Positions 7,338 to 15,965 are shown, counted from the first letter of the stretch. The stretch: DNA of 64,000 nt from JAJDZL01 sp965221175 (GCA_965221175.1 OZ244867.1:620001-684000), one strand, 5' to 3'. The notes: a model not told the origin generated them from the letters alone. Program-made: numbers and translations.

Positions 7338-7904
7338 ATGTGGAAAAAAGAAACTCACTCTAATGAAAAATCTGAAATTATGGCTAAAAGTATGGAACCA
7401 AAGTTAAATAAAGAAGTAATACCTGCCTCTAGGATGTCTGCTGGTGATCGAGAAAGAGTTGCAGACAACTCACAGACCATCATTAACAAAAATACGATCG
7501 CAAGCGGAAAAATCGAAGGAAATTCGGATGTGCAAATCTCGGGAAAGTTTGAAGGCTCTTTGAATATCCCGAATAATACAGTTACCGTTGAATTATCCGG
7601 ATTAACTCAGGCAACTCTTAGTGCTAAAAAAATTGTCGTTCACGGAACGGTAAATGGTAACCTTTATGGTTCAGATTCAGTGCATGTCATGTCTTCTGGA
7701 GTCGTCGATGGCGATATCAAAACGGCTAATGTGATACTTGAGAAATCTTGCCAGTTCAATGGGGCTATTGAGATGATTAGGGAGCCTGCTAAAGAAGCCC
7801 CTGCACGAGTGTCAACGGAGAAATTGAAAAGTCCTGACCAGAGCAAACCAACTGTAACTTCCCCTTCTGTTTCACAGTCTTCTGCTCCTCGTAGGTCCGT
7901 ATAG
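7338..7904 (+). CDS. Bactofilin (polymer-forming cytoskeletal protein)
   Basis: A 188-residue protein with a central bactofilin (DUF583) beta-helix of about residues 48-150, recognisable by the repeating GKIEGNSDVQISGKFEGSL, VHGTVNGNLYGSDSVHV and SSGVVDGDIKTANVIL patterns. The N-terminal (1-45) and C-terminal (about 152-188, Pro/Ser/Lys-rich) tails are disordered, as usual. Bactofilins self-assemble without nucleotides into filaments that position cell-wall or division proteins. The start is supported by a GGAG ribosome-binding site. No M23 peptidase partner, often found next to bactofilins, is seen here. Confidence 0.92.
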   Translation: MWKKETHSNEKSEIMAKSMEPKLNKEVIPASRMSAGDRERVADNSQTIINKNTIASGKIEGNSDVQISGKFEGSLNIPNNTVTVELSGLTQATLSAKKIVVHGTVNGNLYGSDSVHVMSSGVVDGDIKTANVILEKSCQFNGAIEMIREPAKEAPARVSTEKLKSPDQSKPTVTSPSVSQSSAPRRSV

Positions 7905-7979
7905 AATTGACATTTAGCATCCAAAACTACGCACACTTTGTCTACGGTTTGAAAGAGATTTTTTCAGTGTACCGAAAAC

Positions 7980-8705
7980 TTGTTTTCAAGATTCTTACAT
8001 AATTCCGGAGTAATACATGACGAGAATAAATCTGCGTCTTGGATGCCTCGGTCGCAGTTTTCATCACTAGGAATCAATTTAGTTGCTGAATACGTCAGTG
8101 CTGAAAGCGAAGATAAGCATGTCGTTCTCGATTTGTCCTATGCAAGACAGTCGGTTGTAAATTTTATGTCTGAGCTAGATTGCATCTATATTGTCACAAA
8201 TGCAATCAATTCTCTAACTAACAATGTTGAATGTCGATTAAGGGATGAGGATCATCCAAATCCAGAATATTCAAAAATATTTCGCAGCATCTTTGCTCGC
8301 GAACCCCCACATTCCATTAGCGCCATATTAGTCTGGGATTTATTCAATTACTTACCACGCACCGATATCATTGGTTTGATGTCATTCTTGAGTCCATGTT
8401 GTCGTCGAGGTGCTAGATTGTTTGCAATCTCCTGGTTAACCGAAACAGTTCCAGGCTCGCCAGGAATTTTTGAATTGACTCAAAACAAAGAGATAATTTA
8501 TGAGGCTACCAGTCAAGATTTCATTTCATCTCCGGAATATTTAGCTCAATCTCTTGTAGATATGATGCCCAGTTTCATACCGAATCGACTTTCAGTAACC
8601 CGGTCCGGAATGCTTGAAGTGATACTTGAATTTGATGAACTAGCTACCCCACCAGATCCAGAAATAATTCCTTCCAGGCGGTTATCTTCTTTTCGCAGTT
8701 CTTAG
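7980..8705 (+). CDS. Unrecognised protein, possibly methyltransferase-like
   Basis: A 241-residue cytoplasmic protein with no confident family. HVVLDLSYARQSVVNFM at about 46-63, CIYIVTNAINSL at about 67-78 and ISAILVWDLFNYLPR at about 107-121 form alternating strand/helix segments like a Rossmann-type methyltransferase core. The glycine-rich SAM loop is not conserved, so it could be a degenerate member. It follows the bactofilin gene by 75 bp in the same direction and may be co-transcribed. The TTG start is uncertain. The last 4 bp overlap the convergent LDH2 gene. Confidence 0.55.
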   Translation: MFSRFLHNSGVIHDENKSASWMPRSQFSSLGINLVAEYVSAESEDKHVVLDLSYARQSVVNFMSELDCIYIVTNAINSLTNNVECRLRDEDHPNPEYSKIFRSIFAREPPHSISAILVWDLFNYLPRTDIIGLMSFLSPCCRRGARLFAISWLTETVPGSPGIFELTQNKEIIYEATSQDFISSPEYLAQSLVDMMPSFIPNRLSVTRSGMLEVILEFDELATPPDPEIIPSRRLSSFRSS

Positions 8706-9718
8706 TACGGGCCCCCTTCCGACAGAATTCTTATCGATTCAATTAAGGAATTCGGATAGCTGAGTCCGCTAGCCAGTGCGGCTTTCCTATTAATAAACCG
8801 CCGCGTACCAGGTATCCGCGTGTTTGGTTCCTCTGATATTTCCGCGATGAGCGTCTCTACGCGCTCCTTAAAATTAGGATTGAATTGAGTCGCGTTGATG
8901 CAAATTAACAGTTGCCCAACGTTCGGCGAACTGCCTTTGTCGTCAAGAAAAGAAGATGCTTCAAATCCAAAATTGCTGTTTAAGAAAGCGCCTGCCAGAA
9001 TTTCAACCATCATGGCCAGGGCAGCACCCTTCTCACCTCCAAAGGCTTTCATGCTGCCTTTAAGGACTTCTTTAGGGTCAGTAGTTGGATTTCCTTTTTC
9101 ATCCATTCCCCAGTCATCAGGGATTGACTTGCCCTGCTCTGCTGCGACTACAATCTTTCCACGAGCGACCTGTGAAAGTGAAAGATCGATTATGACGGGC
9201 TCATACTCAATTCTTGGGCAAGCAAAGGAAATTGGATTTGAGCCAAACACTGCATGTTTTCCACCAGCCGCTGCTATCGCTTTGGGAGTATTTGCAAACA
9301 TGATTCCAATGAATCCATTGCGAGCAAGTATTTCCACTGGATGGCCGGCAACTCCACAGTGATGTGAGCCAATTACAGCTGCCATCATGATTCCTTGGGA
9401 ACTACATGATTCTGTTAGTGAATTTACTGCGAGTTTTATTGCAGGATAAGCGAATCCACAGTTGGCTTTTACTTCAATGGTTGAAGAATTGATTCTTGTC
9501 AGAGACGGTTCAGCTTGGCCGTTGACTTTCTGACTACGCAGCTGTTCAATGTAAAAGGACAGGCGAACCAGACCATGCGAATCTTGGCCGTCAGCATCTG
9601 CAAGTACTAGTGCGGATGCTACGCAATCTGCGATGTCAGGTGATGACCCATGCGCTCGAAGCGTTGCAGATGCAAGTTTTTGGGCTTCCTGAAAGGAAAG
9701 AATGACTCTTGAGTTCAA
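8702..9718 (-). CDS. Malate/L-lactate/sulfolactate dehydrogenase family (LDH2; ComC-like)
   Basis: A 338-residue LDH2-family NAD(P)-dependent 2-hydroxyacid dehydrogenase. Landmarks are the active-site region DGQDSHGLVRL at about 43-53, GIMMAAVIGSHHCGVAG at about 105, KHAVFGSNPISFACP at about 153 and GEKGAALAMMVEIL at about 227. The family includes ComC, the sulfolactate dehydrogenase that interconverts (R)-sulfolactate and sulfopyruvate. It is the last gene of the suyAB-hpsN operon (11 bp after the ADH), so a sulfolactate or DHPS-related substrate is more likely than malate. This assignment is from context; family members also act on malate and ureidoglycolate. Confidence 0.8.
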   Translation of the reverse strand: MNSRVILSFQEAQKLASATLRAHGSSPDIADCVASALVLADADGQDSHGLVRLSFYIEQLRSQKVNGQAEPSLTRINSSTIEVKANCGFAYPAIKLAVNSLTESCSSQGIMMAAVIGSHHCGVAGHPVEILARNGFIGIMFANTPKAIAAAGGKHAVFGSNPISFACPRIEYEPVIIDLSLSQVARGKIVVAAEQGKSIPDDWGMDEKGNPTTDPKEVLKGSMKAFGGEKGAALAMMVEILAGAFLNSNFGFEASSFLDDKGSSPNVGQLLICINATQFNPNFKERVETLIAEISEEPNTRIPGTRRFINRKAALASGLSYPNSLIESIRILSEGGPY

Positions 9719-9729
9719 AGTGACTCAAT

Positions 9730-10719
9730 CTAGGGACGAAGAATTACTTTGGGTGAGGCAACCTGGCCTTGGATCAATTCTCGAAAAGCCTGTGGGCCTT
9801 CGGCCAAAGGGCGTTCATCCATCCAGTTCAATGGTCCAATTTCTTTATTTTGGATTTTTCTAGTGGCGACGCGAAAATCCAACGCAGTATATGTGTATGT
9901 TCCAATAAAGGTTATTTCTGCTAGAGTAATTCTCCGCACATCCATTTCTCCAATTGCAGAACTAAGCCCAACGTGAATTACTACGCCTCCGGGTTTCACC
10001 GTGCTTACCGACAGATTACGAGTTTTTTCATTGCCAACTGCATCCAGTATGAAATCGTACGAACTTGGTTCTGGACTAGTTTTAATCGGATCAATCACGT
10101 TACAGGTATCTGTCTTTTCCAACGTTAGACGTCTTTGGGGATTGGTTTCACACAATGTGATGTTCTTGCATCCGTAATCCTTAAGGAAATAGACACAGAA
10201 TGCTCCAACGGCACCTCCGCCTAAAACGAGAGCCGACCCTTCTGAAATCGGGCGAGATGCGGCATTCTCAATCAATCGCACTGCGTGAAGAGATACTGCT
10301 GCTGGTTCTGTCATTGCCAGTTGAGCCGGGTCGACGTCTGCTGGAACAACTACAAGGTTTTTTGAGGGGATTCCGATCAACTCGGCAAATGCACCGGGTC
10401 GATTCATTCCGATAAGTTTACGGTCATTGCAAAGGTTGGTTAAACCGTTTAGACAGTCATCACATTTACCACAAGTAATCAATGGATTCACCACAGCCTT
10501 CGTACCTGCATTTGGACCTTCTATGACAGTACCACAGACTTCGTGGCCCAAAATCAAAGGTGGCACTCTTCGACTGTCATGGCCGAGATAAGCATGCAAA
10601 TCGGAGCCGCAAATTCCGACTGCATCGACTCGAATCAATGATTCATCCTGGTCTAAGCTGGGATGGGGTTCGTTACGATACTCTACAGTATTCGGTGCTG
10701 TATATACGAGGGCTTTCAT
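9730..10719 (-). CDS. Zinc-type alcohol dehydrogenase (candidate DHPS 2-dehydrogenase)
   Basis: A 329-residue MDR-family dehydrogenase. Catalytic zinc ligands are in GICGSDLHAY at about 36-45 and LGHEVCGTV at about 57-65. Structural zinc cysteines are in CGKCDDCLNGLTNLC at about 82-96. The NAD-binding glycine motif is LGGGAVGAF near 166-174. In the known DHPS pathway of Cupriavidus, two 2-dehydrogenases (HpsO, HpsP) jointly racemise DHPS so that HpsN can use it. This gene and the SDR beside it fit those roles, but I cannot say which letter each deserves. It sits 22 bp after the SDR in the operon. Confidence 0.82.
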   Translation of the reverse strand: MKALVYTAPNTVEYRNEPHPSLDQDESLIRVDAVGICGSDLHAYLGHDSRRVPPLILGHEVCGTVIEGPNAGTKAVVNPLITCGKCDDCLNGLTNLCNDRKLIGMNRPGAFAELIGIPSKNLVVVPADVDPAQLAMTEPAAVSLHAVRLIENAASRPISEGSALVLGGGAVGAFCVYFLKDYGCKNITLCETNPQRRLTLEKTDTCNVIDPIKTSPEPSSYDFILDAVGNEKTRNLSVSTVKPGGVVIHVGLSSAIGEMDVRRITLAEITFIGTYTYTALDFRVATRKIQNKEIGPLNWMDERPLAEGPQAFRELIQGQVASPKVILRP

Positions 10720-10741
10720 CTGTCAAAGGTATTCATGTGTC

Positions 10742-11500
10742 TTACTTTGCAGTAAATCCGCCATCAACAAAAAGGATTTGTCCAGTTACATAATCGGATG
10801 CAGGTGATGTAAGAAAAATTATTGGACCTTGCAAGTCTTCCATACGGCCGTTTCGACCTACTGCTGTATTCATTGCCATTTTAGTGGAAAGTTTATCATC
10901 ATTAAATACTGCGGCAGTCAGTTCCGTTCTAAAGAAGCCGGGGGCGATTGCATTGCAGCTGATACCATATGAAGACCAGCATTCTGCCATAGCTCGCGTT
11001 AACTGTGCAACACCGCCTTTTGATGCTCCGTAAGCTATACCATTGCTGAATGCACGCAATGACTGAAGAGAAGCAACATTAATGATTTTGCCCCACCCTG
11101 CTTCTTTCATGCTTCCGACAAATGGTCGAGAGAAGAAAAAGGGAACACTCAAGTTCAGATTTATGGTTTGATCCCAGCTCTCCCAGCTGATTTGCTCATC
11201 CGATTCCCGTAAATTAACCCCTGCAGCATTGACGACAATTTCAGGAGCGCCGAAACAATCACAGATTCTCTCCTGTGATTTGCTTATTTCTTGGCGATCC
11301 ATTAGATCTACATCGACCCATTTTGCGTTCCCTCCCTGATTGGTAATTTGAAGGGTCTCTTGCGCCAGCAGATTCGAGCGTCGTGCAACTAATACTACGC
11401 TGGCACCAGCTTGCGCAAGCGTTTGACTTATTGCCAGCCCGATCCCAGAGCTAGCACCGGTTACTACAGCTACTCGATTCTGGATGTTAAACTGATTCAA
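10742..11500 (-). CDS. SDR-family oxidoreductase (candidate DHPS 2-dehydrogenase)
   Basis: A 252-residue classical short-chain dehydrogenase. The cofactor loop TGASSGIG is at about 14-21, NAAG at about 89-92, the catalytic Ser in NVASLQS near 141, and YGASKGG (Tyr/Lys) at about 154-160. The C-terminus has the usual VTGQILFVDGGF. It starts 8 bp after hpsN and precedes the zinc ADH. Pairing of an SDR and an MDR dehydrogenase with HpsN and SuyAB parallels the HpsO/HpsP pair that interconverts DHPS enantiomers via the 2-keto form. Substrate not shown by sequence. Confidence 0.82.
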   Translation of the reverse strand: MNQFNIQNRVAVVTGASSGIGLAISQTLAQAGASVVLVARRSNLLAQETLQITNQGGNAKWVDVDLMDRQEISKSQERICDCFGAPEIVVNAAGVNLRESDEQISWESWDQTINLNLSVPFFFSRPFVGSMKEAGWGKIINVASLQSLRAFSNGIAYGASKGGVAQLTRAMAECWSSYGISCNAIAPGFFRTELTAAVFNDDKLSTKMAMNTAVGRNGRMEDLQGPIIFLTSPASDYVTGQILFVDGGFTAK

Positions 11501-11508
11501 CTACACAC

Positions 11509-12825
11509 TCAAATTATTTGATTTAGTTGAAAATCTTCGGTTGGAAAATATTTGGCAAGCCTATCATCACCAGTAAGTGCATGCGCTTCCATACCTTCGA
11601 GTCTTGAAATTCGAGCCGTTACCGCACCGACGCTTCGATTCGCTTCCTGACTCATTTTCTGGTAAGTAACCGTTTTGATAAACTTGCCGACGCTCAATCC
11701 ACCCGTGTATCTAGCAGCTCCGCTGGTCGGAAGGATGTGGTTAGTTCCAGAGCACTTGTCTCCATAGGCTACAGTAGTCTCTTCCCCTAGAAATAATGAA
11801 CCGTAGTTTGACAGATTTTCAAGCCACCAATCCAGATCTTCTGCTTGCACTTCAAGGTGTTCTGCAGCATACTTGTCGCTTAGTTCAATCGCTTCGTCCT
11901 TAGTATCAACAATCGAAATTTCACCGAAATCTCTCCACGCAGATTCTGCTGCGCTTTTATTCGGTTCCGGCAGTCGTTGAATATACTTTGGAATCAGTTC
12001 CATTACTTTCTCGCCCAGCAGTGGAGAAGTAGAAATCAGCCAGGCAGGTGAATCAGGTCCATGCTCAGCTTGACCGATCAGGTCGGAAGCCACAATTTCG
12101 GGATCAGCGGAATCATCGGCTATGATCAATATTTCTGTCGGACCCGCAAATAAGTCAATTCCTACTTGCCCGAACAGCATTTTCTTTGCCTCAGCTACGA
12201 ATCGATTGCCAGGCCCAACCAAGATGTCCGCAGTGTGTCCGGTAAACAAGCCATAGGTTAGCGAAGCAATCCCCTGTACACCACCAACGGCCAGGATTGA
12301 GTCCGCTCCGCATAGGGATGCGGTATATGCGATAGCGGGATGAATGCCGATGCCAGCTTTCGGAGGTGAGCATGCAATCACATTTTTAACCCCAGCCACT
12401 TTTGCGGTAGTCACACTCATGATTGCAGAAGCTACATGAGCGTAGCGTCCTCCCGGAACGTAGCAGCCAGCCGTGTTGATCGGAATCAGTTTTTGTCCAG
12501 CCAACAATCCAGGTGCCAGTTCCACCTCAAACTCCGAAAGGCTTTCCAGTTGACGTTCTGCGAACGTCTTCACTCGTTGGTGTGCAAACTGAATGTCCTG
12601 TTTCAGGGTATCGCTGAGATGCTTTTCGGCGGCTTCAATGTCTGCTTGGCTCAACAGAATTTGTCCAGTCCAGTTGTCTAGATCGCGTGCATAGTCCAGA
12701 ACAGCTTGTTCACCACCCTCTCGGATGATTTGTAGCATCTGTCGTACTATTTTTTGGACCTCATCAGTTCCGCTCGATGCTGCAGCACCTCCAATTGAGG
12801 CTTGTTTCAGTTTTACGATGGCCAT
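11509..12825 (-). CDS. hpsN: HisD-like DHPS 3-dehydrogenase (HpsN)
   Basis: A 438-residue member of the histidinol dehydrogenase superfamily. Recognisable blocks are INTAGCYVPGGRYAH at about 115-129, GADSILAVGGVQGIASLTYG, ILVGPGNRFVAEAK, LIGQAEHGPDS (the Gln/His metal ligands), AAEHLEVQ and SGTNHILPT. No other his genes are nearby. It lies 9 bp after suyB, so HpsN, the NAD-dependent enzyme oxidising (R)-DHPS by four electrons to (R)-sulfolactate, is the best call. A true HisD would be expected in a his operon. The sequence alone cannot exclude another HisD-like polyol dehydrogenase. Confidence 0.82.
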   Translation of the reverse strand: MAIVKLKQASIGGAAASSGTDEVQKIVRQMLQIIREGGEQAVLDYARDLDNWTGQILLSQADIEAAEKHLSDTLKQDIQFAHQRVKTFAERQLESLSEFEVELAPGLLAGQKLIPINTAGCYVPGGRYAHVASAIMSVTTAKVAGVKNVIACSPPKAGIGIHPAIAYTASLCGADSILAVGGVQGIASLTYGLFTGHTADILVGPGNRFVAEAKKMLFGQVGIDLFAGPTEILIIADDSADPEIVASDLIGQAEHGPDSPAWLISTSPLLGEKVMELIPKYIQRLPEPNKSAAESAWRDFGEISIVDTKDEAIELSDKYAAEHLEVQAEDLDWWLENLSNYGSLFLGEETTVAYGDKCSGTNHILPTSGAARYTGGLSVGKFIKTVTYQKMSQEANRSVGAVTARISRLEGMEAHALTGDDRLAKYFPTEDFQLNQII

Positions 12826-12834
12826 CTCATTCCT

Positions 12835-14013
12835 TTATGCACTTCTATAGAGTTTAGTCATGACAAATTCACGATGACCGAGAGCTTCAGCAGCTGTCAG
12901 TCGCCCATTGCAAGTGCGTATTGTCATGTCAATCAGCAAGTCGCTTGCTTCGTCCAAAGTCATCTCACGGCGTAGAATGCCGGAAACATCCAGATCAATA
13001 TGCTCGCCCATGGTGCGCACCGTTCTTGGATTTGCAGTCAGTTTGATTACAGGTTCGACTGGATGGCCTATGATATTGCCTTGCCCGGTTGGAAAAACAT
13101 GCACAACAAAACCGGCAGCAGCCTGCAGGGTTACACACTCAGCAGCAGCAGAAGAAGTATCCATAAAGTACAGTCCTGGTCCACTGGTCGGTGTTTCCGC
13201 AGGTTTAAGTACGTCAATATACGAAGTGTTCTTTCCAATCTTCTGTAGATTGCCCAGTGCTTTTTCCTCAATGGTCGTCAAACCACCTTCAATATTTCCC
13301 TTGGTTGGCTGACTTTCGGACAGATCATTGGTTTTGTTTGGTTCGATCACTTCGTCCATATAAGCTTGCCAAGTCGAAAGAAATTTTTCGCCAACTTTGG
13401 GGGATGCGGCACGATCTCTACAGAGCAGTTCGGCACCCGTAAGCTCCGATGTCTCGCCAAAACAGTTTGTGACTCCCAACGGGTCCAGCTTGTCGATCAG
13501 ATTTCCGACGGTTGGATTCGCACCGATACCGGAGGTCGTATCAGATTCACCGCACTTGTGGGAAACCCACAAATCACTCAAATCACAGGGCTCTCGCTGA
13601 AGTTCCGATGTCCAATGAAGAAATTCCTTGGCCGTACGGGATGCTTGTGCAATAGTGTTGATATCGCCATTTTGCTCAATGGCAAATCCTTGGACAGGCT
13701 TGCCAGTTTGGGCGATGCCATCAACGACCCGTTTTGTCCAACCCGGTTCAATACCAATTACTACACAGGCTGCTACGTTTGGATTGCTGCCGGTCCCAAT
13801 CAGCGTACGAAAATGTAATTCCAGGTCTTCGCCAAATTGCAGCCTTCCGTAGTGGTGAGGAAGAGCAAGCGTTCCTTTGATGTTGTTAGCAACTGCTTCT
13901 GAAGCTGCATTTGAAAGATCGTCCAGTGGTAGAATGATGACGTGGTTACGTATGCCAACACGACCATTTTCTCTGCGAAAACCTCGTATTTCTTTTAAAT
14001 CCATTATTACCAC
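12835..14013 (-). CDS. suyB: (R)-sulfolactate sulfo-lyase large subunit
   Basis: A 392-residue protein of the altronate dehydratase/UxaA C-terminal superfamily. Features are RENGRVGIRNHVIILP at about 14-29, the LALPHHYGR region near 49-57, SHKCGESDTTSGIGANP at about 152-168 and FPTGQGNIIGHPVEPVIKL near 308-326. With SuyA it cleaves (R)-sulfolactate into pyruvate and sulfite in an Fe-dependent reaction. An altronate or galactarate dehydratase is the alternative, but no hexuronate genes are nearby and the HpsN-type neighbour favours sulfolactate. Start: either GTG at 14013, overlapping suyA, or ATG at 14004 just after the suyA stop; the ATG is attractive. Confidence 0.83.
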   Translation of the reverse strand: MVIMDLKEIRGFRRENGRVGIRNHVIILPLDDLSNAASEAVANNIKGTLALPHHYGRLQFGEDLELHFRTLIGTGSNPNVAACVVIGIEPGWTKRVVDGIAQTGKPVQGFAIEQNGDINTIAQASRTAKEFLHWTSELQREPCDLSDLWVSHKCGESDTTSGIGANPTVGNLIDKLDPLGVTNCFGETSELTGAELLCRDRAASPKVGEKFLSTWQAYMDEVIEPNKTNDLSESQPTKGNIEGGLTTIEEKALGNLQKIGKNTSYIDVLKPAETPTSGPGLYFMDTSSAAAECVTLQAAAGFVVHVFPTGQGNIIGHPVEPVIKLTANPRTVRTMGEHIDLDVSGILRREMTLDEASDLLIDMTIRTCNGRLTAAEALGHREFVMTKLYRSA

Positions 14014-14312
14014 TTTTCCGTTTTTGTATTGTGTACATGCAAGTGTGCACCTTTTCGAACCGGAGCAATTGTTCGGCCAATTGGAAATCCGTATTTGATG
14101 ACTTCAGCGCCTTCATTGAGGTCAGTCAGTGCAATTTTATGTCCGAGAGGTATATCGTCAACTGCCGTTATAGCAATGGTTTCGTCGGTTTCCATGACCC
14201 AACCCGATAGCACTTTTCCCGAAAGTTTTTCTTCAACGACCACGACTCCGACTGAATCTTCACGCTCATGTACCAGAAAGTCTGGTGGAGATTGATTTTG
14301 ATCTTTTTCCAT
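14007..14312 (-). CDS. suyA: (R)-sulfolactate sulfo-lyase small subunit
   Basis: A 101-residue SAF-domain protein, the separate small subunit equivalent to the N-terminus of UxaA-type dehydratases. FLVHEREDSVGVVVVE at about 12-27, AITAVDDIPLGHKIAL at about 47-62 and VIKYGFPIGRTIAPVRKGAH at about 71-90 are typical. It partners SuyB in desulfonation of (R)-sulfolactate. It is the first gene of the operon, so the promoter should lie between 14313 and the phosphoribosyltransferase gene stop at 14353, or further upstream. No regulator or sulfite exporter is seen nearby. Confidence 0.85.
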   Translation of the reverse strand: MEKDQNQSPPDFLVHEREDSVGVVVVEEKLSGKVLSGWVMETDETIAITAVDDIPLGHKIALTDLNEGAEVIKYGFPIGRTIAPVRKGAHLHVHNTKTEKW

Positions 14313-14352
14313 TTTGTCTACAGATAGTGAAAGAATAAAAATTAGTATGAAA

Positions 14353-14955
14353 TTATTGCGGTGAGATATCGATTTTTTGTTCGAGACTCTTCATCACATT
14401 CGCAATGTATGCCTTGTTTGCCTGAATTTCCTCAAAGTTCAATCCTAGCAGTTCATGCGGAAAAACAACCCATTTATCGGTAGCATTTACGTAGTAATCT
14501 GGAATTCGATCAGTCAGGTTTTCTTTTGGTTTGAACCAGGTGGCAGCTACCCGTATCTCTTTGGGTGTATTTCTTCTCGCTTTCCTTTCAATTTCAGCAA
14601 TCAGCGCATCGATTGTAATTCCGGTATCGAATATGTCGTCTACAATCAGTAACGAATCATCTACATTGATCCGATCAATCAAATAGCCCAGACCATGTAT
14701 TCGAATATTGCTGGAACGGCGTCCGATATTCTCATAAAGAGATGTTCGTATAGCAATGTGATCTGTCTTGATTCCGTAATACGCAAGTAACTCTTGAATG
14801 GTAATACCCACCGGTGTGCCACCACGCCAAAGTGCCACCAAATAATTGGGTCGAAAGCTGCTTTCCAAAACACTGGCCGCCAATTTGCAGGAATCTTCAA
14901 ATAGTCCTGAGGCGGTTACATATGTCTTTTCAATGACTATTTTTTTATCGCTCAT
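14353..14955 (-). CDS. Hypoxanthine phosphoribosyltransferase-like protein
   Basis: A 200-residue type I phosphoribosyltransferase. The PRPP-binding motif LLIVDDIFDTGITID is at about residues 100-114 and an early loop ALWRGGTPVG at about 43. Family members salvage purine bases with PRPP. The frame extends 25 codons upstream to 15030, but the MSDKKIVIEKTYV start at 14955 fits family length and leaves a divergent promoter region with the LOG gene. It lies 40 bp upstream of suyA on the same strand, but there is no functional link visible. Confidence 0.82.
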   Translation of the reverse strand: MSDKKIVIEKTYVTASGLFEDSCKLAASVLESSFRPNYLVALWRGGTPVGITIQELLAYYGIKTDHIAIRTSLYENIGRRSSNIRIHGLGYLIDRINVDDSLLIVDDIFDTGITIDALIAEIERKARRNTPKEIRVAATWFKPKENLTDRIPDYYVNATDKWVVFPHELLGLNFEEIQANKAYIANVMKSLEQKIDISPQ

Positions 14956-15153
14956 AACTGTCGCTAAAAAAAATAAAGGAACAGGTTTCGCCATTTGCTT
15001 GCTAGAAAACAACTCCCCAATTCCTTTCATCGGTTAACTATATTATATTAGCCATCCGAGCATAAACTGAATTCGTATTTGCTGATCTTTCTGGCAGCAC
15101 TTCTGCGGAGTTCAGTTAGTTCATTTTTCTCAAAAATTAGGAGTTGCCAACAC

Positions 15154-15696
15154 GTGCGAATTTGCATATTTCTAGGCTCGCAAAAAGGACAACGAGAGCA
15201 ATATATCCATGCAGCGCAAAGGATGGGACGTTATCTTGCCTCAAAGAATATCGGGATTGTTTACGGTGGTGCATCAATCGGTTTGATGGGAGAACTCGCG
15301 CGATCGGCTTCATCTGCCAATGGAGAAGTCATCGGAATTATTCCTCGAATCATAATGGGCATTGAGATACCCGAAAGTGATGTCTCGGAAATGCACTATG
15401 TGGATACGCTTGAGGAGCGAGAGCGCCTAATGTTCAGTCTTTCCGACGGATTTATCGCGTTGCCAGGTGGAATTGGTACGCTTGAGGAGGTGTTTACGGC
15501 ATTGGTGTGGAATGCGCTGAAATACCACAACAAGCCGATTGGATTGTTGAATACCTGCGGCTACTATGACGGCTTACAGGAACTCTTGAATTTCCAGCAC
15601 CGAGAAGGATTTGTTTCCGACCAATGCCTGAATAGCCTCATCATTGAAGAAGAAATTGAGGCTTTGGTCGATACGCTGATATCAAGATTGAAGTGA
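15154..15696 (+). CDS. LOG family protein (TIGR00730)
   Basis: A 180-residue Rossmann-fold protein. The signature PGGIGTLEEVF is present at about 108-118, with the GSQKG phosphate loop near 8-12 and GGASIGLMGELA at about 36-47. LOG proteins hydrolyse nucleoside 5'-monophosphates, releasing the base and ribose 5-phosphate (cytokinin-activating in plants). The frame is open from 15079, but the GTG at 15154 (VRICIFLGSQKG) matches the usual family N-terminus. It is convergent with the tRNA cluster. Confidence 0.85.
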   Translation: MRICIFLGSQKGQREQYIHAAQRMGRYLASKNIGIVYGGASIGLMGELARSASSANGEVIGIIPRIIMGIEIPESDVSEMHYVDTLEERERLMFSLSDGFIALPGGIGTLEEVFTALVWNALKYHNKPIGLLNTCGYYDGLQELLNFQHREGFVSDQCLNSLIIEEEIEALVDTLISRLK

Positions 15697-15775
15697 ACCC
15701 TCTCAATCCCTTGCTGGTGGCCGGAATGATTTTTCAATTTAGGGGAATTTAACCTACCCTGTTATCGCTAATTGT

Positions 15776-15862
15776 TGGTGCCCGGGGCCGGACTCGAACC
15801 GGCACGGGAATTATCCCGAGGGATTTTAAGTCCCTTGCGTCTACCAATTTCGCCACCCGGGC
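15776..15862 (-). tRNA. leuZ: tRNA-Leu (anticodon TAA)
   Basis: The minus strand reads GCCCGGGTGGCGAAATTGGT at the 5' end, an anticodon loop CTTAAAA, a long variable arm, the T-arm GGTTCGAGTCC, a matching acceptor end and an encoded CCA. The long variable arm confirms the class II type. It is the third tRNA after pgsA, the order found in E. coli (glyW-cysT-leuZ). Confidence 0.96.
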
Positions 15863-15891
15863 CGAATCCATCCTGGTAACTGACTAAGATT

Positions 15892-15965
15892 TGGAGGCCG
15901 GAGCCGGATTCGAACCGGCGTAAACGGCTTTGCAGGCCGCAGCATATCCTCTCTGCCATCCGGCC
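15892..15965 (-). tRNA. cysT: tRNA-Cys (anticodon GCA)
   Basis: A 74-nt cloverleaf on the minus strand. The acceptor GGCCGGA pairs with TCCGGCC, the anticodon stem-loop GGCCTGCAAAGCC gives GCA, the T-arm is GGTTCGAATCC, and the discriminator T is followed by encoded CCA. It lies between tRNA-Gly and tRNA-Leu. Confidence 0.96.

Noticed and set aside
11509..12825. Histidinol dehydrogenase hisD
   Set aside because: No other his genes are near and the neighbours are SuyAB and alcohol dehydrogenases; HpsN fits better, though paralogy cannot be excluded by eye.
12835..14312. Altronate dehydratase (UxaA) split in two
   Set aside because: Separate small and large subunits are the normal SuyA/SuyB form and no hexuronate genes accompany them.
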